A DNA stretch of 64,000 bases from Microbispora hainanensis (GTDB lineage: Bacteria; Actinomycetota; Actinomycetes; Streptosporangiales; Streptosporangiaceae): the NCBI RefSeq assembly GCF_036186745.1, contig NZ_CP108086.1:1488001-1552000 (forward strand), written 5' to 3'. The notes below the pieces were generated by a model. It was not told the DNA's origin. It ran no database searches and saw only the letters and a list, made by a program, of their open reading frames with translations. This document shows, piece by piece, positions 44,270-52,572 of this stretch. The number at the start of each line of letters is the position of its first letter. The stretch's first letter is position 1. A program made the translations under genes and the position numbers.

Positions 44270-44617
44270 GTGACCACGGCGGCTCCCGGGCGGGGGCGCG
44301 GCGAGCAGGGCGAGCAGAACGGCCAGGGCGGCCAGAACAGGCAGGGCGGTCACGACAGGCAGAACGGCCAGAACGGGCAGGACGGGCAGGACCCGCTGAT
44401 CCCGCCGGACCCGACGAGCCTGGAGGCATGGATGCGCCAGGTGCTCGGCCTGGCCGGCGCCCGGGCCTCCGCGTTCCCCCCGCCCCTGCCCACTCCGCCT
44501 CCGCTGCGCACTCCGCCCCCGCTGCCCGCTCTTCCGCCCCTTCCGTCCACCGGGCCGGGTCACCCGGGTCGTTCCGCGGACGCGGACGGCCCGGACCCCG
44601 GCGGGCACGCGAAGTAG
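44270..44617 (+). CDS. Low-complexity protein, Gln/Gly- then Pro-rich
   Basis: 115 residues from a GTG five bases after the oxidoreductase stop. The first 40 residues are repeats built on G-Q-N and G-Q-D, and the last 55 are proline-rich. Only the central DPLIPPDPTSLEAWMRQVLG looks like a folded or binding segment. The tight spacing favours co-expression with the oxidoreductase, but the repeat-derived text could be a chance frame. It may be a disordered linker-type protein. No function is proposed. Confidence 0.45.
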   Translation: MTTAAPGRGRGEQGEQNGQGGQNRQGGHDRQNGQNGQDGQDPLIPPDPTSLEAWMRQVLGLAGARASAFPPPLPTPPPLRTPPPLPALPPLPSTGPGHPGRSADADGPDPGGHAK

Positions 44618-44701
44618 CCCGAGCGGGCCGCGCGGGTGGCCCGGCGCCTGGTGGACACCCCCTTCCGCGGCAGAGGGGAGCGGCGGCGTAGGGTCCGGTG
44701 C

Positions 44702-46102
44702 ATGACCGATCACTACGATGTCGTCGTCCTCGGCGCAGGGCCCGGCGGCTACACCGCCGCGGTCCGTTCGGCCCAGCTCGGGCTCACCACAGCGGTCGTC
44801 GAGGAGCGCTACTGGGGTGGTGTCTGCCTCAACGTCGGATGCATCCCCTCCAAGGCGTTGCTGCGTAATGCCGAACTCGCACACATCCTCACGAACGAGA
44901 CCAAGACGTTCGGCATCCAGACGGACGGCCCGATCACGCTCGACTACGGCGCGGCCTTCCGCCGCAGCCGCCAGGTCGCGGACGGGCGTGTCAAGGGCGT
45001 CCACTATCTGATGAAGAAGAACGGCATCACGGAGTATGACGGCCGGGGCAGCTTCACCGGGCCGAACTCCATGGAGGTGCGCGGCGCGGACGGCTCGGTG
45101 CGCACGGTGACGTTCGGCCACTGCATCATCGCGGCCGGAGCGACGACCCGCCTGCTGCCGGGGACGTCCCTGTCCGAGCGCGTGGTGACGTACGAGGAGC
45201 AGATCCTCAGCGAGACGCTGCCGGAGAGCGTGATCATCGCGGGCGCCGGCGCGATCGGCGTCGAGTTCGCGTACGTGCTGCACAACTACGGCGTGAAGGT
45301 CACGATCGTCGAGTTCCTCGACCGGATGGTGCCCCTGGAGGACCAGGAGGTGTCGGGCGAGCTGGCGCGGCGCTACCGGCGGCTCGGCATCGACGTGCTG
45401 ACCTCCACCCGGGTCGAGTCGATCGACGACAGCGGCGACAAGGTGCGGGTCACGGTCTCGAAGAACGGCGAGACGTCCGTGCTGGAGGCCGACAAGGTGC
45501 TGCAGGCCATCGGCTTCCAGCCGCGTGTCGAGGGATACGGCCTGGAGAACACCGGCGTACGGCTGACCGAGCGGGGCGCGATCGCCGTGGACGGCCGCTG
45601 CCGTACGAACGTGCCGAACATCTTCGCCATCGGCGACGTCACCGCGAAGCTCATGCTGGCGCACGCCGCCGAGTCGATGGGCATCATCGCCGCCGAGACC
45701 ATCGCGGGGGCCGAGACGATGGAGCTCGACTACGTGATGATCCCCAGGGCGACCTACTGCCAGCCGCAGATCGCGAGCTTCGGCTACACCGAGGCCCAGG
45801 CGCGCGAGCAGGGCTTCGACGTGAAGGTGGTCAAGTTCCCGTTCACGGCCAACGCCAAGGCGCACGGCCTGGGCGACCCGAGCGGGTTCGTCAAGGTCCT
45901 CAGCGACGCGAAGTACGGCGAGATCCTCGGCGCCCACCTCATCGGGCCCGAGGTGACCGAGCTGCTGCCCGAGCTGACCCTGGCCCAGCAGTGGGACCTC
46001 ACCGTGCACGAGGTGGCGCGCAACGTCCACGCCCATCCGACCCTGGGCGAGGCGGTGAAGGAGGCGATCCACGGCCTGGCCGGACACATGATCAACATGT
46101 GA
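44702..46102 (+). CDS. lpdA: Dihydrolipoamide dehydrogenase (E3)
   Basis: 466 residues from the ATG at 44702. FAD binding is shown by [20 protein letters not shown]. The redox-active disulfide is in [13 protein letters not shown], Cys42 and Cys47. The NAD-binding loop is [20 protein letters not shown]. The C-terminal catalytic His-Glu pair is in [20 protein letters not shown]. It reoxidises the lipoyl groups of 2-oxoacid dehydrogenase complexes with NAD+ and so is the likely partner of the E1/E2 operon at 1.4-4.9 kb, from which it is separated by 40 kb. It stands as a single gene here. Confidence 0.94.
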   Translation: MTDHYDVVVLGAGPGGYTAAVRSAQLGLTTAVVEERYWGGVCLNVGCIPSKALLRNAELAHILTNETKTFGIQTDGPITLDYGAAFRRSRQVADGRVKGVHYLMKKNGITEYDGRGSFTGPNSMEVRGADGSVRTVTFGHCIIAAGATTRLLPGTSLSERVVTYEEQILSETLPESVIIAGAGAIGVEFAYVLHNYGVKVTIVEFLDRMVPLEDQEVSGELARRYRRLGIDVLTSTRVESIDDSGDKVRVTVSKNGETSVLEADKVLQAIGFQPRVEGYGLENTGVRLTERGAIAVDGRCRTNVPNIFAIGDVTAKLMLAHAAESMGIIAAETIAGAETMELDYVMIPRATYCQPQIASFGYTEAQAREQGFDVKVVKFPFTANAKAHGLGDPSGFVKVLSDAKYGEILGAHLIGPEVTELLPELTLAQQWDLTVHEVARNVHAHPTLGEAVKEAIHGLAGHMINM

Positions 46103-46109
46103 GCAGGTC

Positions 46110-46212
46110 ATGGGCCGCACGGTCGGCTTCCGTGGGGCGGTGCGCATGGACGTGCTGCGGCGGATGGGCGTCCTGGACGAGATCCGCCGCCTGCGCACCG
46201 GCCCGGGCCCAT
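46110..46212 (+). pseudogene. FAD-dependent monooxygenase fragment
   Basis: About 34 codons read MGRTVGFRGAVRMDVLRRMG, then VLDEIRRLRTGPG. This matches the segment just after the FAD-binding loop of PHBH-type aromatic monooxygenases, where G-x-x-V-D-F-R-G and VLRRMGL-D-x-I are conserved. Neither the N-terminal GxGxxG nor anything after is present. It is probably an internal scrap left by rearrangement at the edge of the accessory patch. The identification rests on a short match. Confidence 0.5.
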
Positions 46213-46411
46213 GGCGGCCACCTCGACAACGCTCCAGGACTGTGCGGCCTGAAATGCGGAAATGCCGATTACCGAACACATATTCGGCTCCCGCCGCCAT
46301 TCCTTGGGAAACACTTCCCACGGCGCCGATTAATGGTCGGCTACGCTGGGAGATCAGGCCGTACGCGAAACGCCGTGGCCGCGTGCGGGCGAACAATGCG
46401 AGGGCGGCCCG

Positions 46412-47257
46412 ATGGCGAGGGACAACGCGAAAAACACCGGCTCCCCGGTCGGCGCGAACACGCTGATGACCCTCATGCGCGAACTGGCATTCCCGCCGTG
46501 CGCGATCGAACGGACCTCGGTGGTGCCGCAGGACGTCACCCGCCGGGAGAACGACGCGGAGCACTCCTTCACCCTGGGCCTGGCCGCGGTCTGCCTCGCC
46601 CCGCTGATCGACCCCGCCCTCGACCCCGGCCGGGTCGCCAGATATGCGCTGGTCCATGACCTGCCCGAGGTCCACGCGGGCGACGTCTCCGTCTACGCCG
46701 GCCCGGCGGAACGCGAGAAGAAGGCCGTGCGCGAGGAGGAGGCGCGGGAGATCATCGCCCGTGACTTCGGCGGGACGTTCCCCTGGCTGGTGGAGGACCT
46801 GTACGGCTACAAGGCGCAGCACGACCCGGAAAGCAGGTTCGTCCACGCCCTCGACAAGCTGCTCCCCCACGTCAACGTGCTGCTGGCCGATCATCACCCG
46901 CTGCGGCCCACCTGGGCGGCGTACAAGCGCACGGAGATCACGGCCAGGCGGAAGATCCGCATGAGCTGCCCGGCACTGCTGCCGTTGTTCGACGAGCTGT
47001 GCCGGGAGTTCGCGCGGCGCCCGCACCTGTTCTCCGGCGGGGTGTCACCTGGCGTGGGAGATGACGATGTTCGCGACGGCGAGCAGGGCCGCGCCGCAGA
47101 CCGCGCACAGCACCCTCAGCGACAGGTCGGCGCCCGGCCCGAGCACGGCGGGCAGGGCGACGAGAACGGCCCCGGCCGCGGCGGCCGACGCCCGCGTGAG
47201 GAGACGCGACCGCGAGCGGCGCACGATCACAGGAAATCCGGCGCTCGTCGTCAGTGA
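46412..47257 (+). CDS. HD-domain phosphohydrolase (YfbR-like), with run-on C terminus
   Basis: 281 residues as open. The first ~210 form an HD domain: ENDAEHSFTLGLAAVCLAPL holds the first histidine, ARYALVHDLPEVHAGDVSVY the H-D pair and following acidic residues, and SRFVHALDKLLPHVNVLLAD the final aspartate. Such enzymes are metal-dependent 5'-nucleotidases or dNTP hydrolases. The natural family end is near GGVS; the next ~70 residues are Gly/Arg/Asp-rich and lie antisense to the 3' end of the next gene, so they look like stop-codon loss. The overlap is 213 bp. Its place next to a mobile element and unknown genes hints at an accessory role. Confidence 0.8.
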   Translation: MARDNAKNTGSPVGANTLMTLMRELAFPPCAIERTSVVPQDVTRRENDAEHSFTLGLAAVCLAPLIDPALDPGRVARYALVHDLPEVHAGDVSVYAGPAEREKKAVREEEAREIIARDFGGTFPWLVEDLYGYKAQHDPESRFVHALDKLLPHVNVLLADHHPLRPTWAAYKRTEITARRKIRMSCPALLPLFDELCREFARRPHLFSGGVSPGVGDDDVRDGEQGRAADRAQHPQRQVGARPEHGGQGDENGPGRGGRRPREETRPRAAHDHRKSGARRQ

Positions 47258-48154
47258 GCCGCCTCCCGGCTCCGGGCCCGCCCTGGTGTCGGCGGCCAGT
47301 GTGATCCCGACCCGCGCGAGCGCGTCGAAGCGCAGCAGCTCGGGCCGCAGCCAGAACTCCACCGTGTCGTACCGCGACGCCACGTCGTACGAGTCGTCGG
47401 ACGCGATCTTCAGGAAGGTGCCGTCGGTCGCGCAGACCAGCCGCTTCGGGGCCGGCGTGTAGCCGTCGGAGTAGAAGCTGACCCGCATCCGCACGGAGTC
47501 GCCGTCGCTCAGGTGCAGCCGCCCCTCGGCGTCGAGCACGCCCGTCCTGCCCCTGCCCAGCAGCGGCTCCTCGGTGCGTACGAAGTAGCAGGTCCTGTAC
47601 GTGGGATGCCGGGCCAGCCGCCGGGCCACCCCGAGCCACGCCTCCGGGTCGTCGCCGGGCCGTTCGTGCAGGTGGAGGTCGGGGAAGCGGGTGGTGGCGG
47701 GATACCAGCGCCCGCCGTTGGCCTCCGCGAGCCGGTCCACGAACCAGCCGCCCCTGGCCCTGATGTCCGCCTCGGTGAGCGGGAAGTCCTCCAGGTTCGC
47801 GTAGTCGTCCACCCGGAGCCGGAAGACGGCCATGTCGGCCACGCACGCGGTCGCCACCACCGTCGCGAAGCGTACGGGCACGACGAACGGCTCGGTCTCG
47901 GGCGACTCCCGGTCGGCCAGGAACGCCACGAGGCACCGCCGGCCGACGGCGGAGCCGCTCGCGATCGCCTGTTGCAGGGCGCCCGCCACGTAGTCGGTCT
48001 CGTAGCGGAACTGGATGATCGCCCCTCTGGGCAGGGCCAGCGCCCGCAGCACGTCCTCCGCGTAGCGCCGCCTGCTGTCGGACGACAGCAGCAGCACCGA
48101 GGGCCGGGCTTCGTTTGCGCGCCCGGCCATGGACGCGGTCATGTGCCGGGTCAT
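47045..48154 (-). CDS. Unknown protein with two C-terminal membrane helices
   Basis: 369 residues from the ATG at 48154, which overlaps the stop of the preceding gene (ATGA). I recognise no domain. The N-terminal part is soluble: RPSVLLLSSDSRRRYAEDVL, RGAIIQFRYETDYVAGALQQ, VVATACVADMAVFRLRVDDY and RTCYFVRTEEPLLGRGRTGV. A beta-rich segment follows, with LVCATDGTFLKIASDDSYDV. The last ~60 residues hold two hydrophobic helices, AAAAGAVLVALPAVLGP and VLCAVCGAALLAVANIVIS. The layout, a cytoplasmic domain with a C-terminal two-helix anchor, is shared by some membrane effectors of defence systems. It is co-transcribed with the GNAT/papain-like gene that the IS splits. Confidence 0.7.
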   Translation of the reverse strand: MTRHMTASMAGRANEARPSVLLLSSDSRRRYAEDVLRALALPRGAIIQFRYETDYVAGALQQAIASGSAVGRRCLVAFLADRESPETEPFVVPVRFATVVATACVADMAVFRLRVDDYANLEDFPLTEADIRARGGWFVDRLAEANGGRWYPATTRFPDLHLHERPGDDPEAWLGVARRLARHPTYRTCYFVRTEEPLLGRGRTGVLDAEGRLHLSDGDSVRMRVSFYSDGYTPAPKRLVCATDGTFLKIASDDSYDVASRYDTVEFWLRPELLRFDALARVGITLAADTRAGPEPGGGSLTTSAGFPVIVRRSRSRLLTRASAAAAGAVLVALPAVLGPGADLSLRVLCAVCGAALLAVANIVISHAR

Positions 48155-49079
48155 GGCCGCCTCCGGAGCTCGTCCAGGTCGCGCAGGCGGTCGGCGAGCG
48201 CGAGGAAGCGCGGCCACACCCGGTCTCTCGGCAGCTCGTCGAGGCGCAGGCGCGCCGCGCTCTCGTACCGCAGCCCCCGATCGGCCAGCGCCCGGTGCTC
48301 GCCCAGGGTGACCTGCTCGCGTACGCCGTCCGACTGGTCGGCGGTCAGGTCGATGACGAACCGCCGGGGATCGTGGGCCGGGCCGATCTCGACCCAGCAG
48401 TGATGGCTCACGTCCTCGACGTCGTCGCGGCCGACGCGCAGCCGCCCGTAGCAGTAGACGGGTTCGAGCAGCAGGTCGGTGCGGAGCGTGCGGGCGAGCC
48501 AGACGGAGGTGACCCCGCACTGGCCCCTGGGATCGCCCGCCGCGACCGGCGACTCCTGATAGCGCGGATGGACCGTGCGCTCCGACCAGCAGGGTTCCAG
48601 CATCCGGCGGTAGCCGAGCAGGCGGTCCCGCCACTCCGGCGAGGCGAGGTCCGCCTTGAGAGGCCGCACATGGTCGCCGCCCGAGTGGGTGCGGCTCGAC
48701 ACCCTGATCAGGCCCTCGATCCCGGCGACGTTCCGCTTCGCGGCCGGGGTGACCCCGAGGGCCATGAGCACGTTGTCCGGGGTGTCCAGGAGCTGCGGCA
48801 CCGACTCCCCGGACATCCGGCGGGTCTGGAAAAGGCCTTTGCCGTCGTAGCAGTACGCCACGGGCGACAGGGCGACCGGCCGGAATCCCGACGCGACGAA
48901 TGAGGTGCCGCAGAAACCGAGCATCGGATTGTATGCCGTGATGACATAATCTCCGGCGTTTTTCGCCCTGATCTCCCGGACCGCGCGGGCGATGGTCAGG
49001 CTCATGAGGTTCGCCGGAATTCCCGCCAGCCCGTGCATTCTTGTCAGGACCATTGAGCCAATTTCATCCTCGGGAGGCG
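48151..49079 (-). pseudogene. 3' part of an IS-split gene: GNAT-like end plus papain-like (YunG-type) domain
   Basis: From the IS junction the frame reads PPEDEIGSMVLTRMHGLAGI, then ANLMSLTIARAVREIR and YVITAYNPMLGFCGTSFVAS, a GNAT-like acyltransferase end. After a helical linker comes RGQCGVTSVWLARTLRTDLL (Cys), VSHHCWVEIG (His) and RRFVIDLTADQSDGV (Asp), the order and spacing of a papain/NlpC-like triad as in YunG-type proteins. An ATG at 49053 could still start a 300-residue product. It overlaps the two-helix membrane gene by four bases. With the 5' part at 49965-50587 it makes one gene of about 520 codons. Confidence 0.7.
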
Positions 49080-49846
49080 TGTGCTACCCGATGGTTCTGA
49101 AGGACCGCGATGGCTTTGACCAGGTGGCCGGTCTTGCTCGGGCTACATCGCAGCTTGCGCAGGATGCGCCAACTCTTGAGCTGGGCGTTCGCGCGCTCAC
49201 CAGGCCCGCGGAGCTTGGCGTGTGACCGGTTGGCCTGCTTTTGAGACTCGGGCTTGTTCCTGCCCTTGTACGGCGTGATCAGCACCTCGGCCCCGGCGCC
49301 CTGATAGGCCTTGTCGGCCAGGGTGATGATCCCGGCTTGGTCGAGCGCGCGCAGGATGCCCCAGATCCGGGCGGCGGTCAGGTCGTGGGTCTTGCCTGGC
49401 AGCGCACCGGAGGTCCACACGATGGTCCCGTCCGGTCCCGCGATGACCTGCACGTTCATCCCATGCACGCGATGCTTGCCCGAGTAGTAGGGCCGGTCGG
49501 CCTTCACTCGGTCGGTGCGGATGAGCGTGCCGTCCAAGACCAGGTAGTGCAGGCCGTCCTTCGTGGCCTTCCGCAGCGCCGTCGCCAGTTTCGGTGATCG
49601 AGCCGACAGCAGGGCGACGGTTTCCTCCACATACCGCCACGCGGTGGCCGCCGACACTCCGAAACCCGCTCCGACCTCGGCGAATGTCTCGCCCTTGCGC
49701 AGATAGACCAGCACCAGGAGCGCCTGCTGCCCGGGGTTGAGCCGCCGCCACGTCGATCCGATGGCCTTGCGCCGCCTGCGGATCAGTCCGGCCACGTAGT
49801 TCAGCGTTGAACGCGACAAATCGACGGCAGCACGATAGAACAGCAC
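49064..49846 (-). CDS. IS5-family DDE transposase
   Basis: 260 residues, apparently intact. The N-terminal helix-turn-helix reads LRKGETFAEVGAGFGVSAAT, then AWRYVEETV. The DDE catalytic residues are in LHYLVLDGTLIRTDRV (first Asp), IITLADKAYQGAGAEVLI (second Asp) and RGPGERANAQLKSWRILRKL (Glu). GALPGKTHDLTAARIWGILR is typical of the DDE_Tnp_4 group. The stop at 49064 lies beyond the inferred element end at 49080, so the last few codons and the stop come from the target gene. An intact reading frame suggests a recent insertion. Confidence 0.9.
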   Translation of the reverse strand: MLFYRAAVDLSRSTLNYVAGLIRRRRKAIGSTWRRLNPGQQALLVLVYLRKGETFAEVGAGFGVSAATAWRYVEETVALLSARSPKLATALRKATKDGLHYLVLDGTLIRTDRVKADRPYYSGKHRVHGMNVQVIAGPDGTIVWTSGALPGKTHDLTAARIWGILRALDQAGIITLADKAYQGAGAEVLITPYKGRNKPESQKQANRSHAKLRGPGERANAQLKSWRILRKLRCSPSKTGHLVKAIAVLQNHRVAHASRG

Positions 49847-49964
49847 CCGAAGCTCCTGGCGATGACGGTGATGGTTGTGGTGATCAACCCGTCTACCAGG
49901 AGCTTCGCCACATCATGAGGAAAACCCGAGCATCGCGATCATGCTGTGACCGGCTTAGCCGCCC
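49080..49964. mobile_element. IS5-type insertion sequence, about 885 bp
   Basis: The boundaries are inferred from the split gene. GGCG stands at 49076-49079 and again at 49965-49968. Removing 49080-49964 and one copy of GGCG rejoins the interrupted frame exactly, reading HPPPEDEIGSMV. This fits a 4-bp target duplication. Terminal inverted repeats are weak: GCTA..CCG..GGT can be matched at both ends. One intact transposase gene fills the element on the minus strand. Confidence 0.75.
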
Positions 49965-50587
49965 GGCGGATGAAAAACGTTCATTACGCGTTCCGGATTC
50001 ACGTCCAGCCCGTGCCCGGTGAGCGCGTCGAGGACATACTGGCGGTCGCACCGCGAGAAGGCGGCGTACGTGATCGGCATCGTCGCGCCCGGCAGGAAGA
50101 GCCCGAACTGCGCGGCGGTGTCGGCCCTCTCGCTGTGGAGGTAGTGCAGTCTCGACTGGACCAGGTGGCCGGCGCTCGGCCCGACCTCGGCGAAGCGCAC
50201 GCGGGTGCGGTAGCCGTCGCCGAACGACAGGCTCAGGTCGCGGTGTGCCTTGTGCACGTTGAGGAGGACGGAGGCATGGGCCTGGTGGGCGGCGTCCTCC
50301 GCCGACTGGCGCACCTGCGCCGCCCTGACGACTGCCTGCAGCCGTATCTCCTCGTACACCTTGTCCGGAGACCAGCCGGCGATGGCCGGCCTGCTCAACC
50401 GGGGCAGGTGCAGTCTTACCTGGATCTCCAGGGTCCGGAGGCCGACTCCGACCGTCTCGGCGTCCGCGCGGATGCGCGTCCCCATCGCGCCGACGAAGGT
50501 CTCGACATCCGGATCACGAAGCCCGTCCACTCGCGCGCCCTCGCTTCGCGCTTTCTCCCTTCGCGGCGTACGCGTGGTCTTGGGCAC
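49965..50587 (-). pseudogene. 5' part of the IS-split gene: helical domain and GNAT-like start
   Basis: The frame starts at the GTG at 50587, with GGGAG upstream, and stays open to a TAA inside the IS at 49955. The head is basic (VPKTTRTPRREKARSEGARV). A helical part follows with DPDVETFVGAMGTRIRADAE and WSPDKVYEEIRLQAVVRAAQ. Then FAEVGPSAGHLVQSRLHYLH, SERADTAAQFGLFLPGATMP and ITYAAFSRCDRQYVLDAL look like the first half of a GNAT-like acyltransferase fold. The fold continues on the far side of the IS. Function of the intact protein is unknown. Confidence 0.65.
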
Positions 50588-50732
50588 TTCTTCTCCCGCA
50601 ATCCGCGAGAATCTTGTCAGTGACGCCGTCAAGGATAGAACTCGGACCGCACGCCGTCAGGGTGCCCATCAAGTTGGTATCACCTTTTATCGGATTCGCC
50701 GGAATTGCGAGCCGATTTTTCATTGACGCCCG

Positions 50733-51788
50733 CTACGACAGACGCGAAGACGGCTCCGTCGGCGGCGGCTCTGCAGGCGGCGGCTCTGCAGGCGGCGGCT
50801 CCGCAGGCGGCGGGGTCGGCGGGTAGAGGGCCGCGAGCGCGTGCGCGGTCACCGCCATCTCGCGCCGCAGCTCGGCCGGCTCCAGGACCTCCACCTCGGC
50901 CCCGAGTTTCAGGAACTCCGTGCGCGCGTGCGTCACCGACTCGACGGGCACCGTGGCGGTGACCCAGCCCCGCTCGTCCGGCGGGCCCGCCGTCTCGTCC
51001 ACCGCCCCGGCGACGACCGAGCTCATGACCTCCCCGAGCCGCTCCCGCCCCTGCGGCGACAGCCGGATCACCGCCTGCCCGCGCAGCAGCCGTGACCGGA
51101 AGCCGGCCAGATGCTCACGCCAGTGCCGCTCCAGGTCGAAGCCGTCCGGGCGCTCGAACGTCTCGTCGGTCACGGTGAGGGCGAGGATCTGGCCGACCCG
51201 GTAGGTGCGCAGCGCACCGTCGCACCGCGCCACGAGGTACCACTTCCCCGCCTTCAGGACCAGCCCGTACGGCTCCAGCCTCCGCTCGACCTCGCAGGGC
51301 TCCGCCCAGCGGCGGTAGCGGACGTGGACGACCCGGGTGTTCCAGACGGCCTCGGCGACCTCCGGCAGGTACGGCGACCGGTCGCCGTCGTAGTACCAGC
51401 CGGGCGCGTCGAGGAGGAAGTGCTCCCGCACCCGCCGCGCCTCCTCCCGCAGCCCGGCGGGAAGCGCGGCCTCGATCTTCAGCTCCGCGGCGGCCAGCAG
51501 CGCGCCGAGACCGAGGTCGGCGGCCGGTCCCGGCAGCCCGGCCAGGAACAGCGCCGCGGCCTCCCGCTCGGTCAAGCCGGTGAGCCGGGTGCGGAAGCCG
51601 TCCATCAGCCGGTAGCCGCCCTCGTGCCCGGCCTCGCCGTACAGGGGGATGCCTGCGGCGTGCAGCGACTCGACGTCGCGGTAGATCGTGCGGACGCTGA
51701 CCTCCAGCTCGTCGGCGAGCTGCCGGGCCGTCATCCGGCCACGCGACTGCAACAGCAGGAGGATCGACAGCAGCCGGGACGCACGCAC
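50733..51788 (-). CDS. YafY-type helix-turn-helix regulator with WYL domain
   Basis: 351 residues from the GTG at 51788. A DeoR-like helix-turn-helix opens the protein: [20 protein letters not shown], then [20 protein letters not shown]. The WYL domain includes [20 protein letters not shown] and [18 protein letters not shown]-type C-terminal extension follows. WYL domains bind ligands such as single-stranded DNA or nucleotides and often control stress or defence genes. The small divergent gene at 51853 is the likely target. The last ~30 residues are a proline tail, PPPAE repeated three times by a 15-bp tandem array, just before the stop. Confidence 0.9.
   Translation of the reverse strand: MRASRLLSILLLLQSRGRMTARQLADELEVSVRTIYRDVESLHAAGIPLYGEAGHEGGYRLMDGFRTRLTGLTEREAAALFLAGLPGPAADLGLGALLAAAELKIEAALPAGLREEARRVREHFLLDAPGWYYDGDRSPYLPEVAEAVWNTRVVHVRYRRWAEPCEVERRLEPYGLVLKAGKWYLVARCDGALRTYRVGQILALTVTDETFERPDGFDLERHWREHLAGFRSRLLRGQAVIRLSPQGRERLGEVMSSVVAGAVDETAGPPDERGWVTATVPVESVTHARTEFLKLGAEVEVLEPAELRREMAVTAHALAALYPPTPPPAEPPPAEPPPAEPPPTEPSSRLS
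50761..50805. repeat. 15-bp repeats encoding the PPPAE tail of the WYL regulator
   Basis: ggcggcggctctgca occurs at 50761 and 50776, with a one-base variant at 50791 and a partial copy after it. The array is in frame and ends close to the stop codon of the gene. Confidence 0.85.
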
Positions 51789-51852
51789 GCCCTCACCATC
51801 GCACGACTCCACTGACGAAGGGTGTCAGTGAAGCGGACCTACCGTTCCCGGC

Positions 51853-52332
51853 ATGGCCTTCACGGAGAAACTGCTCTTCGTGCCGCCCCCGATCGAGGTG
51901 AGCGGCTATCACGTCAAGCGCTACCACGTCACCGCCGACCCGGACGGCATCGCCCCCGAGGTCGAGAAGGCGGCCTACGCCGTCCTGCCCGAGCTGCTGC
52001 CGGAGCCGGACGGCACGCCCCCGGCCGCCTTCGTCGTCCTCCACAGGGGCGGGGACGACGGGGCCTACATCAACACCTACACCTGGGCCTGGGACAACGC
52101 CCTGCACTGCGGCATCGCGGTGGCCGGTCAGCCCGTGCTGGGCTGCCCCGACCGGGACCCCACCCACTTCGTCCGGCTGGAACGCCCGCTCATCGGCTGC
52201 GTCTGGGAGCTGCCACCGATCCTGCACGAACGCGACGCGTGGGTGCGGCACGTGCTCGCCCCCGACCGGCCCGACCTCGCCGCGTACCTCGCCGACACGC
52301 TGCCCGAGGGCACGACGGGAGACCACCGATGA
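51853..52332 (+). CDS. Conserved-looking protein divergent from the WYL regulator
   Basis: 159 residues starting MAFTEKLLFVPPPIEVSGYH. Other features: VKRYHVTADPDGIAPEVEKA, PPAAFVVLHRGGDDGAYINT, YTWAWDNALHCGIAVAG and RLERPLIGCVWELPPILHER. It is soluble, with no signal peptide or membrane helix. I recall similar proteins encoded next to YafY/WYL regulators in actinomycetes, but no function is known. The 64-bp gap to the regulator must contain both promoters. Control by the WYL protein is inferred from layout alone. Confidence 0.75.
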   Translation: MAFTEKLLFVPPPIEVSGYHVKRYHVTADPDGIAPEVEKAAYAVLPELLPEPDGTPPAAFVVLHRGGDDGAYINTYTWAWDNALHCGIAVAGQPVLGCPDRDPTHFVRLERPLIGCVWELPPILHERDAWVRHVLAPDRPDLAAYLADTLPEGTTGDHR

Positions 52333-52510
52333 AACGACCACGCGTGCCGATCAGGGGCGACGCCCCGGGCGCTTGACCGGGAGATCACCTCGGGTGATCG
52401 TCGGGGCCTGCTCCACGAACCGGTCCCCCTTTCGACCCCGGGAGTGATCGAGGCGAAGAGCCCTGGCGCTCCCCGCGGTCTTCCGCCCGAACGGCACAGT
52501 CTGCTCGGCG

Positions 52511-52558
52511 CTGTGACCGGCCCTGTGACCGGCCCTGTGATCGAGGCTGTGACCGGCG
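52511..52558. repeat. Four tandem 12-bp repeats
   Basis: ctgtgaccggcc occurs at 52511 and 52523, and variants of it at 52535 and 52547. It lies between the small gene ending 52332 and the present end of the oxoprolinase frame. Each unit contains TGA. Confidence 0.85.
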
Positions 52559-52572
52559 CTTTCTTGGCGCGA

